DNA of 31,334 bases, taken from positions 1 through 31,334 of the IMG/VR virus record IMGVR_UViG_3300031601_000015; one strand, written 5' to 3'. Within the stretch, counting starts at the first letter, position 1; each line of letters opens with the position of its first letter. Shown here piece after piece: positions 25,169-31,334 of this stretch. Origin of the DNA: a virus. The translations under genes were made by a program, and so were the position numbers. Below the pieces are notes generated by a model that searched no databases, had not been told where the DNA came from, and was given only the letters and a program-made list of their open reading frames with translations.

Positions 25169-25432
25169 ATGTTACGATTAATTCCATTCACCATTTTAAT
25201 TCCTCAAAAAGATGGAACCACAGCAACTACAGAAATGGCTATCAATCCAGAACAAGTAGCTGCTGTTCAAAAAATACGTATCGCTACAGCAATGGTAGGT
25301 CCCAACAAACAACCCATTACTAAACCTGGTTCAGGTATGTTGGTTACAGGAAATATGTTTGTTGTTGACATGAAAAAAGAAGAACTGATTCGTATTTTAC
25401 TTGATGAGACTAAAGATGTTGAAACATCCTAA
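25169..25432 (+). CDS. Hypothetical protein, 87 aa
   Basis: AGGAG lies eight bases before the start. The protein is beta-rich, beginning LRLIPFTILIPQKDGTT, with alanine- and threonine-rich central turns, and ends acidic. No cysteines or known motifs. It overlaps the next gene by 17 bases and probably shares its transcript with the sigma-like gene. Confidence 0.78.
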   Translation: MLRLIPFTILIPQKDGTTATTEMAINPEQVAAVQKIRIATAMVGPNKQPITKPGSGMLVTGNMFVVDMKKEELIRILLDETKDVETS

Positions 25433-25679
25433 AACTCCATATAGTTTAGCAGACAAACACTTGAATGAACTGGCAAAGCCTTTACCACTCGTTCATAATT
25501 TTCCTTGTAAATCCTGTAAAAAGCTTGCACTCCAACATCTGCCTGGAACCACGTGCATGACTTGTATGGCCTGTGGCAAAACATATGGACCTATCCCTAG
25601 ACGGAATCCTTCCTATGGCGACATGCTACGCTGCATGGTTAATTCTGCTGAAAAAGAAATGAGGCACTTGAAACTATGA
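25416..25679 (+). CDS. Zinc-ribbon protein, 87 aa
   Basis: The start is uncertain: ATG 25416 has GAGACTAAAG upstream, whereas ATG 25404 has no site. The middle holds CKSC then TTCMTCMAC, so CxxC plus CxxCxxC, a zinc-ribbon candidate. The stop overlaps the next ATG (ATGA). The role is unknown; adjacent genes suggest replication or transcription control. Confidence 0.75.
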   Translation: MLKHPKTPYSLADKHLNELAKPLPLVHNFPCKSCKKLALQHLPGTTCMTCMACGKTYGPIPRRNPSYGDMLRCMVNSAEKEMRHLKL

Positions 25680-26977
25680 CACAGCGATCATTATTTCCCT
25701 CATGGGATGAACTAGCAAAACATCCCCCAAGTCCAATGTTCATGTTAGTCTGCAATTCCCGAAAAGAAGCTGTACTACTTGAACTCATTCATCATTTAAC
25801 ATGCACGGCTAAACGAACAGCAATTCCCATGACAATGAAATTTGCAGCATGTCTTGTAAAATGTTCCTATGATGCTGTTTCCTATCTCAAATCAAGCTTA
25901 GTTACTAAAGGATTTATCAGCATAAAAGTAACAGGTAAAGAACGTATGATGTGGTGGTCATTTAATCAGATTGCAGTAAATGAAGCATGGGCCAATAAAG
26001 CACCAGCTTATCAGGATGACCGACCACAACTACTTCCTGTAGAAACAGACTTTTGGGTAACCTTCTGGAAAGAAATCAATCCGCGTTTACTTGGCAGCAG
26101 CCCATTACCAACTCTGTACGAAATGGGTGACCAAGAAGTACGAAATGGGGAAACCAACCATACACCTAAAGAACCCCATTATCAAATAGTTGGTAATGGC
26201 GAGAACTGTAACGAGAAGTTCGCTACTACCATTTTAGGCGATAAATCTCCTTCAAATGACATTATATATAATAATACTAATAATAAATTATATTCAAATA
26301 GTATTAAAAGTAATAAAAAATTAGTAGTAAAAGATAAACTCATTTCAGATGAAGATTATCAATCAATAATTGATTATTGGAACGAGCAGAAACTTACCAA
26401 GTTTTGGATGAAATGTAGGAAATTATCACCTTATGTTTCTAAAGGTATCAAAGGTGCTTTTAAGTTATACACTTTAGAAGAGATTATTGAAGCAATTGAT
26501 AATTACAGCTTGGTGTTGCAATCCTCGAAGTATTATTGGGATTATATTTGGTCTATCGGTGATTTCTTTAACGTGGGAGTTTCCTCCTCAGCAACTGCTC
26601 CTCGGAAATGGTGGAAGTTTCTTGAAGAGAACTTTACTGCAAGCAACTATCTTGACAAGGATTATGTTGCTCCTGAAGAATGTAATCTCAAGGTCCTCAA
26701 GAGAATGCTGATAGGATATCGGAGGGTGATGAATACACCTGACTATCAACCTTCAGAGAAAGAGTTGGCGAAGTTTTCTCAAGGTGCTAACCATCTGGAG
26801 CAGTTTTGTAATCGGAGGTCCTTGTCTCCTAAGGAGGGACATACTTATTTGTTTGAGATGTTTGATCAGCAGATCTTTGAGCAAAGTCAAGTATTGTATC
26901 CAGGACATTTTAGTTCTAAGACCACTTGGGACCAATGGATGCCTCACTATCTAAATGAGCTTGGAATTACAGAGTAG
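25676..26977 (+). CDS. DnaD-like replisome organiser / replication initiator candidate
   Basis: The 433-residue protein has an N-terminal region that could be a winged helix (VLLELIHHLTCTAKRT to WWSFNQIA, about 33-102), then an Asn-rich linker (220-235). A helical C-terminal part reads IIDYWNEQKLTKFW and EEIIEAIDNYSLVLQSSKYY followed by IWSIGDFF. This second pattern resembles phage replisome organisers that use a DnaD-like fold to bind origins and load DnaB. The linker DNA (26255-26330) is very AT-rich, a possible origin-like melting region. The family call is inference; no search was possible. Confidence 0.62.
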   Translation: MTQRSLFPSWDELAKHPPSPMFMLVCNSRKEAVLLELIHHLTCTAKRTAIPMTMKFAACLVKCSYDAVSYLKSSLVTKGFISIKVTGKERMMWWSFNQIAVNEAWANKAPAYQDDRPQLLPVETDFWVTFWKEINPRLLGSSPLPTLYEMGDQEVRNGETNHTPKEPHYQIVGNGENCNEKFATTILGDKSPSNDIIYNNTNNKLYSNSIKSNKKLVVKDKLISDEDYQSIIDYWNEQKLTKFWMKCRKLSPYVSKGIKGAFKLYTLEEIIEAIDNYSLVLQSSKYYWDYIWSIGDFFNVGVSSSATAPRKWWKFLEENFTASNYLDKDYVAPEECNLKVLKRMLIGYRRVMNTPDYQPSEKELAKFSQGANHLEQFCNRRSLSPKEGHTYLFEMFDQQIFEQSQVLYPGHFSSKTTWDQWMPHYLNELGITE

Positions 26978-26986
26978 TTTCTTTTT

Positions 26987-27021
26987 GAAAAGGATGTTAG
27001 TGTATTCTTTTTAAATTTTTT
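26987..27021 (+). terminator. Possible weak rho-independent terminator
   Basis: AAAAGGAT (26988-26995) can pair with ATTCTTTT (27004-27011) with one G-U pair, followed by TAAATTTTTT. The stem is AT-rich so strength is doubtful. It falls just after the replisome-organiser gene and before a promoter, where a transcript end would be expected. Confidence 0.4.
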
Positions 27022-27032
27022 CAGGAATTTAG

Positions 27033-27061
27033 TTGATTTTCATATGCAATTTCGTTATGAT
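27033..27061 (+). promoter_or_regulatory. Rightward sigma70-like promoter for the 27-kb gene cluster
   Basis: TTGATT (27033-27038), 17 bases, TATGAT (27056-27061). It has the same -35 box and spacing as the leftward promoter. The predicted start near 27068 gives a leader that contains the first copy of a repeated 40-base element. Confidence 0.7.
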
Positions 27062-27070
27062 ATGTATATA

Positions 27071-27110
27071 GGAAATAAATTAAATTGTTGAATTGGATTT
27101 AAAAGGATAA
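27071..27110 (+). repeat. 40-base leader repeat, copy 1
   Basis: Begins GGAAATAAATTAAATTG and ends GGATAA just before the 88-aa gene at 27116. It matches copy 2 (27382-27421) at 35 of 40 bases. It includes the ribosome site AAGGA and may be a shared translation or regulatory leader. Confidence 0.75.
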
Positions 27111-27115
27111 GTAAG

Positions 27116-27382
27116 ATGGAAGAACAAGATTTTTGTCATAATGTTCGGAAGTATTGCATGGAGAAAAGATTATCTACTTTTGGAGGTAGGGGCAGGACTG
27201 ATAAGCGTACTTATGTTTGTTGGTCTACTTATGTTACAATTGTATCTAATTCAGATGTTGCTCCTAATGTTGCTGGTCTTGGTTATTGGAAAACAGGATT
27301 TAACAATGGTCTTGGTTTTTCAAAGACATTGTATACTCCGTCTACTTTTCATATTGTAGTGGGTGAAAATTGGGAAGTGTAG
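27116..27382 (+). CDS. Hypothetical protein, 88 aa
   Basis: AAGGA lies eight bases upstream. The product begins MEEQDFCHNVRKYCMEKR and is rich in Gly, Thr and aromatic residues, probably a small beta fold. No family is recognised. It is the first gene after the promoter at 27033, and its stop TAG overlaps copy 2 of the leader repeat. Confidence 0.72.
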   Translation: MEEQDFCHNVRKYCMEKRLSTFGGRGRTDKRTYVCWSTYVTIVSNSDVAPNVAGLGYWKTGFNNGLGFSKTLYTPSTFHIVVGENWEV

Positions 27383-27421
27383 GAAATAAATTGAATTTCT
27401 GAATTGGATTTGAAAAGATAA
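27382..27421 (+). repeat. 40-base leader repeat, copy 2
   Basis: Near-copy of 27071-27110, lying directly before the next gene at 27426. Here GGATAA has become AGATAA, so the ribosome site is weaker than in copy 1. Sequence between the copies is unrelated, so the leader alone is repeated. Confidence 0.75.
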
Positions 27422-27425
27422 AAAA

Positions 27426-27692
27426 ATGATAACAATTCAAAAACATAGTCAAATAATAAAGGTAAGGAATGCTGAGTTAGATCAGACTCAAAAAGATGAG
27501 AATATGACCTCTGAACAAGAAAAGATGATTAGAATGCAAATCGGAGATCTTGAAGTTCAAAATGAGTGTGATGAAATTTCATATAGAGAAAGTGGAGATA
27601 TAGTTCAGAAAATTAATGTCCTTTGCAAGAAATTGGGTGAATCTTATAGTCCTGGTAATACTGCAAGATATTGTGTAAAGGAGACAATATGA
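27426..27692 (+). CDS. Hypothetical helical protein, 88 aa
   Basis: The product is charged and mostly helical (LDQTQKDENMTSEQEKMIRM), possibly a coiled coil, with one or two cysteines near the C terminus. The leader repeat supplies its upstream region. It overlaps the membrane-protein gene by four bases. No known function. Confidence 0.7.
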   Translation: MITIQKHSQIIKVRNAELDQTQKDENMTSEQEKMIRMQIGDLEVQNECDEISYRESGDIVQKINVLCKKLGESYSPGNTARYCVKETI

Positions 27693-27994
27693 AAGCATTA
27701 AAAACATTTTTCATGTATATGAATCTTATTATTCGGGCTATTATAGTTTGGCCCATAGTAGCTTGTGTTCAGGTAGTTTTGCTTTTTGCAATGATGTTTA
27801 TCTTGTGTTTGTGCGTTCCAGTCCAATGGCAGCATGTAATATTCTTCATTGAAAGGTACGAGACTGGTTTTGAAGTCATATCTATCATAATACATTGTGG
27901 TGGATTATGGTTGTGTGCCGTGGTTGCATATGGATTTTTTCGCGGTATTTTAGTTGTTGGTAAAATGTACAAAATAGTAGTTTGTGGAATGTGA
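27689..27994 (+). CDS. Small membrane protein, 101 aa
   Basis: Start at ATG 27689 is preceded by AGGAG at six bases; a GTG start at 27671 is less likely. Two strongly hydrophobic segments lie at about 13-43 and 61-92, so it should span the membrane two or three times. There is no signal peptide cleavage site. Candidates such as holin or superinfection exclusion fit only by size and are not supported; it sits far from any visible endolysin. Confidence 0.75.
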   Translation: MKALKTFFMYMNLIIRAIIVWPIVACVQVVLLFAMMFILCLCVPVQWQHVIFFIERYETGFEVISIIIHCGGLWLCAVVAYGFFRGILVVGKMYKIVVCGM

Positions 27995-28027
27995 AAGGAT
28001 TAATGTGGATTCAAAATAAATACTTAA

Positions 28028-28117
28028 TTGTGGTATACATCAGAATGTACACGATGTGACTTTACACATATTTACAGTGTATGGCAAGATCTGCTTACTG
28101 GTAAGGAGTTAGAATGA
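28028..28117 (+). pseudogene. Possible truncated zinc-finger gene
   Basis: The frame reads WYTSECTRCDFTHIYSVWQD and ends at TGA 28117, overlapping the next ATG (ATGA). The CxxC and overlap look real, but upstream there is only a TTG with no ribosome site, after an in-frame TAA. A separate frame from ATG 28003 (AAGGA ahead) reads MWIQNKYL, which would join this frame through a one-base shift. I therefore suggest a frameshifted gene; short length limits confidence. Confidence 0.35.
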
Positions 28118-28233
28118 AAGATGTAATTGTTGTAGAAGCTGTATGTGATTGCCCATTCTATTATGAATTAGATGGTTTTACCTTAGCTTCTGGTACAGGG
28201 TGGTTGGGTAATGATAATTGTATTAGAGTTTAA
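28114..28233 (+). CDS. Small hypothetical protein, 39 aa
   Basis: TAAGGAG lies six bases before ATG 28114, one of the best sites in the rightward region. The product begins MKDVIVVEAVCDCPFYYELD with a CxC pair and another Cys near the end. It is too short to assign to a family. Confidence 0.6.
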   Translation: MKDVIVVEAVCDCPFYYELDGFTLASGTGWLGNDNCIRV

Positions 28234-28293
28234 GAACAATACCTTTGTACGATATTCGTTGAGAATATCTAGAGTATTGAAAGGTGATAATAA

Positions 28294-28785
28294 ATGATAA
28301 TATATAATCAGCTCATATTGAGGAGTAATAAGATTACACGGAATGGAAGATTGTATCCGCCAGAAGTATTGAAAAAAGCGGTACATTCCTTGTGTTCAAG
28401 TTACGGACAAATTGGTTCACCAATGATGAATCTTTTCAATCTTGTTAATGCATCTCATACAGTGGTTTTACGATATGTGGATGATATGTTATTGGCTGAT
28501 ATTACAGTGCTTGAAACACCGGCTGGATTGTTATTAAGTGGTATGATAGATGACGGTGTAGACATACGCTTCTATTCTCACGGTAATGGTACAATTGTTG
28601 ATAGGATTGTACAAGATAATTATAGAATGAATCAAGTGTATGCAGAACGATCAGACTTTGTCAAAACCACAGCATGTCCGGAGTGCGGATGCAGTGATTA
28701 TTACAATCCTGATGAACTTGGTGAAGGTTACAGAACATGTGTTGAATGTGGTCAAGAATGGTGGACGGATATAGAGTATTCATAA
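28294..28785 (+). CDS. Prohead-protease-like domain fused to a zinc ribbon (candidate), 163 aa
   Basis: Residues 17-22 read NGRLYP, followed by H55 in ASHTVVLRY, LETPAGLLLSGMIDDGVD (73-90) and S95 in RFYSHGNG. This order, with His then Ser before a Gly-rich turn, resembles the T4 gp21-type prohead protease layout (SH..., TP.GK, SSRG.G). The C-terminal CPECGC and CVECGQEW (128-133, 149-156) form a zinc ribbon. The gene is apart from the structural genes and is preceded by AAGGTG. Protease function is a hypothesis; it may be a repurposed fold. Confidence 0.5.
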   Translation: MIIYNQLILRSNKITRNGRLYPPEVLKKAVHSLCSSYGQIGSPMMNLFNLVNASHTVVLRYVDDMLLADITVLETPAGLLLSGMIDDGVDIRFYSHGNGTIVDRIVQDNYRMNQVYAERSDFVKTTACPECGCSDYYNPDELGEGYRTCVECGQEWWTDIEYS

Positions 28786-28926
28786 GTAGACAGAGTGCTA
28801 TGCCAAGTGGTCGAAAGACTTGAGGATGAGGTAATAAGTCTTCCTATTTAGAAGCAACGGATCATCCCAGCTTTGTATCTACTTACACTAATAGCAGTAT
28901 ACAATTAGATTCTGTTGAGGAGTAAA
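28786..28926 (+). other. Non-coding gap with a 7-bp hairpin
   Basis: AAGACTT (28815-28821) pairs with AAGTCTT (28836-28842), and the preceding TGCCAAGTGGTCGAAAG looks like a tRNA-Ser D-arm. There is no T-arm (GTTCRA) and no proper anticodon loop, so I do not call a tRNA. I see no gene of useful length on either strand. Confidence 0.35.
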
Positions 28927-29037
28927 ATGGATAGACCAGAATGTTTTGATTATGTAGAAGAGTATACTAGAAGACTACATGAAGACCCTGTGGGGGGATG
29001 TGGTTCTAAAACTATGGATATATTTTCTTTTCATTAG
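28927..29037 (+). CDS. Small hypothetical protein, 36 aa
   Basis: GAGGAG six bases before ATG 28927 supports translation. The product MDRPECFDYVEEYTRRLHED continues to a Gly/Cys-containing tail and ends at TAG inside the first tandem repeat. No family recognised. Confidence 0.58.
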   Translation: MDRPECFDYVEEYTRRLHEDPVGGCGSKTMDIFSFH

Positions 29038-29072
29038 ATTACTTTTAGATTACTTTTAGATTACTTTTAGAT
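29034..29072 (+). repeat. 11-bp tandem repeat before the portal gene
   Basis: TTAGATTACTT occurs three times exactly (29034-29066), followed by a partial copy TTAGAT. It lies between the small gene and the portal promoter. Such iterons may bind a protein (repressor, activator or replication factor) or result from slippage. Confidence 0.85.
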
Positions 29073-29092
29073 CTTTTATCCCCAGTGTTACT

Positions 29093-29122
29093 TTGATTTA
29101 TAATATAATGTAGAGCTATATT
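29093..29122 (+). promoter_or_regulatory. Candidate promoter for the portal/structural module
   Basis: TTGATT (29093-29098) and TATATT (29117-29122) are 18 bases apart. Two overlapping TATAAT boxes (29099-29104, 29104-29109) lie within, without good -35 boxes. The site may be late-type or regulated through the adjacent repeats. Confidence 0.5.
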
Positions 29123-29160
29123 TTTCATTTATCAGTAAAATTCATGTCGAAGGAATTCAA

Positions 29161-31008
29161 ATGGACCAGAGAAATCCCTTTAATTTGTTGTATGATCTCA
29201 CACCAAAGCCTGCAACTATTTCCGGTGATGTAGTCACGGACAAGATGGGACAAGAAGATTTGATAGCACTCAGGAAGATAGGAATCCGGAGTGGGGACTT
29301 GATGGAGATGATGCAGCATGAGTCTCAGATCTCGTACAACAGGTATGAGATGTATCAAGATATTTCTCGAGCAGCTGATCATTGGATGGTTGGTTCGGGT
29401 GTAGAACTTTATGCTGAAGTAGCAACGAATTATTCACAGCTTCACAACGCATCTGTATGGGTGAATAGTGATAGTGATAAGTATCATAGAATCCTTTCTA
29501 AGATGTTGAATGATATTCATATTGAAGAGAAGATCTTTGATTGGGCATACAGCCTTTCACTTTATGGTGATATGTTTGTGAGGGTTAATGCTAAACCAGG
29601 GCTTGGTATTGTAAGTGTAGATGACAATGAGCATCCTATCAATATTGGACGATTAGATTATGAAGGAGCCCTAATAGGGTTCTACCATAACAGCTGGGGA
29701 GCGGGGCAACAAAACAGCTCAAACACAGCCAGCATAAACAAGGATACAACTCCTTTGATTCCACCGTGGGAGTTTGTCCATTTTAGAGTCTTGGGTGCGA
29801 AGAAGACACGAGCACTTGCAGGGGACCCACTACACAGTGAGTTCAGAAGCTTATCCATCTTAGGAAGTAGCGGTAAGCAGTACACATCCAAATATGGAAC
29901 ATCTGTGATAATCAATGGCCTGGCGCCTTACAAAAGGTTAAGGATGGCCGAGGATAGCATCCTCTTAGCACGTCTTACCAGAGGCATTTTACGCTACATC
30001 TACAAACTCAAAGTAGACTCGGGGAATGCTGAAGCAGTTGCGGAACTGATGGATCAGTACACAACCATGCTTAAAAACGCCAGGTCCATTGATACAGAGA
30101 ACGATGGCCAAGGAGCATATGATTCTAAGTCCAACCCATTCAGTTCAATGGAAGACATTATTGTACCTGTGTGGGGAAACACTAATGACTTAGAGATTGA
30201 ACATGTGGGTGGTGATCCCAATATTAGATGGATCGTTGATATTGATGAACTCAGGAACCAATTAGCAGCAGCGATTAGAGTACCATTATCGCTACTCGGT
30301 GCGTATACAAAAGATGCATCTGGTGCCCTGGGTAGTGAAGCAATTGAAAAGCTTGACATCAGATTCGCACGATGTGCAAGACGAATCCAAAGGTCGCTGG
30401 TCGAAGGTATCACGAGACTCTGTCAAATTCATCTGGCTTGGATGAACATGGATCCTGATGAATCATTGTTTCAAATTAACATGGCTGAGACATCATCAGC
30501 AGAAGAAGAAAGTTTGCGTGAAAGTCTTGACACAGGTGTTGATACGATACAGAAGTTCATGGATATGCTTAGTGAATTTGTGCCAAATCTTGATAGGGTA
30601 GAAGTATTCAATTATTTGAATCAGAAGATTTTGAAGTTGGAAGACTTTGATGTAAAGGATTATTTGCTCGCAGATCAGATACCATTACCAGAATTAACAG
30701 CAGAGGCGAATCAGTTGCGATTTAAGAAGATGGCAGTAGAACATTCGCTCTTGGTAGAGAAGCTTAGGAAGGGGTTAGAAGCCCCACCGCCACTTCGCAA
30801 CAGTGATATTCATGCATACTTGCCAATGAAGGAAGGGTGCAAGGGACGTGGTAAGCGGATGCATAAGTGTGCTAATGTTTGGGAGTCAAGGTGGTCTGCC
30901 AAGGAAGTTGAGTATGAATTAACAGAACATACAACACTTGCAGTGAGTAAGCATACGGATGAGCTCAACGAGCGTACTAAGAAGGTTTCTAAGATGGAGA
31001 GAGTGTAA
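29161..31008 (+). CDS. Portal protein (T4 gp20-like)
   Basis: The 615-residue protein fits T4 gp20-type portals. The core includes RLTRGILRYIYKLKVDSGN, the clip/wing region with DIIVPVWGNTNDLEIEHVGG, then IRWIVDIDELRNQLAAAIRV and PLSLLGAYT. It forms the dodecameric ring through which DNA is packaged and ejected. AAGGA lies six to seven bases before the ATG. It is the first structural gene in the window and follows the tandem repeats and candidate promoter. The final 60 residues are basic (KEGCKGRGKRMHK). Confidence 0.93.
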   Translation: MDQRNPFNLLYDLTPKPATISGDVVTDKMGQEDLIALRKIGIRSGDLMEMMQHESQISYNRYEMYQDISRAADHWMVGSGVELYAEVATNYSQLHNASVWVNSDSDKYHRILSKMLNDIHIEEKIFDWAYSLSLYGDMFVRVNAKPGLGIVSVDDNEHPINIGRLDYEGALIGFYHNSWGAGQQNSSNTASINKDTTPLIPPWEFVHFRVLGAKKTRALAGDPLHSEFRSLSILGSSGKQYTSKYGTSVIINGLAPYKRLRMAEDSILLARLTRGILRYIYKLKVDSGNAEAVAELMDQYTTMLKNARSIDTENDGQGAYDSKSNPFSSMEDIIVPVWGNTNDLEIEHVGGDPNIRWIVDIDELRNQLAAAIRVPLSLLGAYTKDASGALGSEAIEKLDIRFARCARRIQRSLVEGITRLCQIHLAWMNMDPDESLFQINMAETSSAEEESLRESLDTGVDTIQKFMDMLSEFVPNLDRVEVFNYLNQKILKLEDFDVKDYLLADQIPLPELTAEANQLRFKKMAVEHSLLVEKLRKGLEAPPPLRNSDIHAYLPMKEGCKGRGKRMHKCANVWESRWSAKEVEYELTEHTTLAVSKHTDELNERTKKVSKMERV

Positions 31009-31045
31009 ACTGGAATGAGAATTTAAAGAAGTAATTAAGTTTTTG

Positions 31046-31074
31046 TTGATTTTTTGTTATTAATATTTTATAAT
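31046..31074 (+). promoter_or_regulatory. Sigma70-like promoter downstream of the portal gene
   Basis: TTGATT (31046-31051), 17 bases, TATAAT (31069-31074). This is the same box pair as the leftward promoter at 23013-23041. The predicted start near 31081 precedes the gene at 31122. Confidence 0.7.
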
Positions 31075-31121
31075 ATATTTGTAGGTTAAAAGAAATAAAA
31101 TAAAATTTAAGAGAAAATGTA

Positions 31122-31334
31122 ATGAATGACATGGATAAAATGAGAGAAGCGATCACTACTGATGTGTTTCAACCAACTAATAATGATGAGGTTTATAAAC
31201 GTCGTTTCGCTGCCAGAGATGCTAGACGTAAAAGGAATCGTGAGCTGTCTGTTTCAATACTGCCGAAAGAGGATAAGACAGCTATCCGGAATAAGGTGAA
31301 GGCATTGGGTATAACTTACATCAAGGTTACTAGT
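31122..31334 (+). CDS. Hypothetical protein, partial (71 codons visible)
   Basis: The frame starts at ATG 31122 with a weak AAGAGAAAA site and remains open to the right edge. The visible part has a basic segment, KRRFAARDARRKRNRE, then LSVSILPKEDKTAIRNKVKA, which could be a ribbon-helix-helix-like or other DNA-binding region. It has its own promoter. No family is assigned. Confidence 0.6.
   Translation, partial: MNDMDKMREAITTDVFQPTNNDEVYKRRFAARDARRKRNRELSVSILPKEDKTAIRNKVKALGITYIKVTS

Noticed and set aside
28795-28895. tRNA-Ser-like D-arm
   Set aside because: There is no T-arm motif, no acceptor stem of correct length and no 7-base anticodon loop.
1-31334. CRISPR array or toxin-antitoxin pair
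   Set aside because: No spaced direct repeats of CRISPR type and no recognisable toxin or antitoxin pair were seen; the only tandem repeats are the short ones listed.

Overview
This window is part of a tailed double-stranded DNA bacteriophage genome (Caudoviricetes). A T4 gp20-type portal protein sits beside a complete set of phage-type replication and recombination genes. The DNA is AT-rich by eye, genes are packed with ATGA and TAATG overlaps, and Shine-Dalgarno sites and sigma70-type promoters are clear, so the host is a bacterium. I cannot name host or phage. The polymerase type (family A fused to a uracil-DNA-glycosylase-like domain) recalls SPO1-like phages, but the beta-type sliding clamp is not typical of them.

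Positions 1-22968 are one leftward (minus-strand) block. A consensus-like promoter at 23013-23041 probably starts the block; the one internal interruption I see is a hairpin between recA and queC. In order of transcription it encodes: a DUF932 protein, an HNH endonuclease, QueE, FolE, a small basic protein, a DnaB-like helicase, an SF2 helicase, a second HNH endonuclease, a zinc-finger/TOPRIM primase, three small genes around QueF, an intein-split DpdA, a beta clamp, the UDG-like/PolA fusion polymerase, an AAA+ clamp loader, a single-strand binding protein, a UvsY-like candidate, a RecA, QueC, a RuvC-like nuclease, and an SbcC/SbcD (Rad50/Mre11) system whose SbcC appears split into two genes.

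FolE, QueE, QueC, QueF and DpdA form a near-complete route for making a 7-deazaguanine base and inserting it into DNA in place of guanine. QueF predicts preQ1 rather than preQ0 as the inserted base. QueD is not in the window. These genes are scattered among replication genes, which suits modification coupled to genome synthesis. DpdA carries a 411-residue intein placed directly after its probable catalytic aspartate.

Positions 22969-23425 are a divergent control region with two sigma70-like promoters facing apart, three small stem-loops and traces of decayed coding sequence. From 23344 rightward (plus strand) come a broken gene, several small cysteine-rich zinc-ribbon proteins, a sigma-like factor, a DnaD-like replisome organiser candidate, then small accessory genes, some missed by length cut-offs. 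One is a putative prohead-protease-like protein with a zinc ribbon. A run of 11-bp tandem repeats and a promoter precede the portal gene, which opens the structural module and continues off the right edge.
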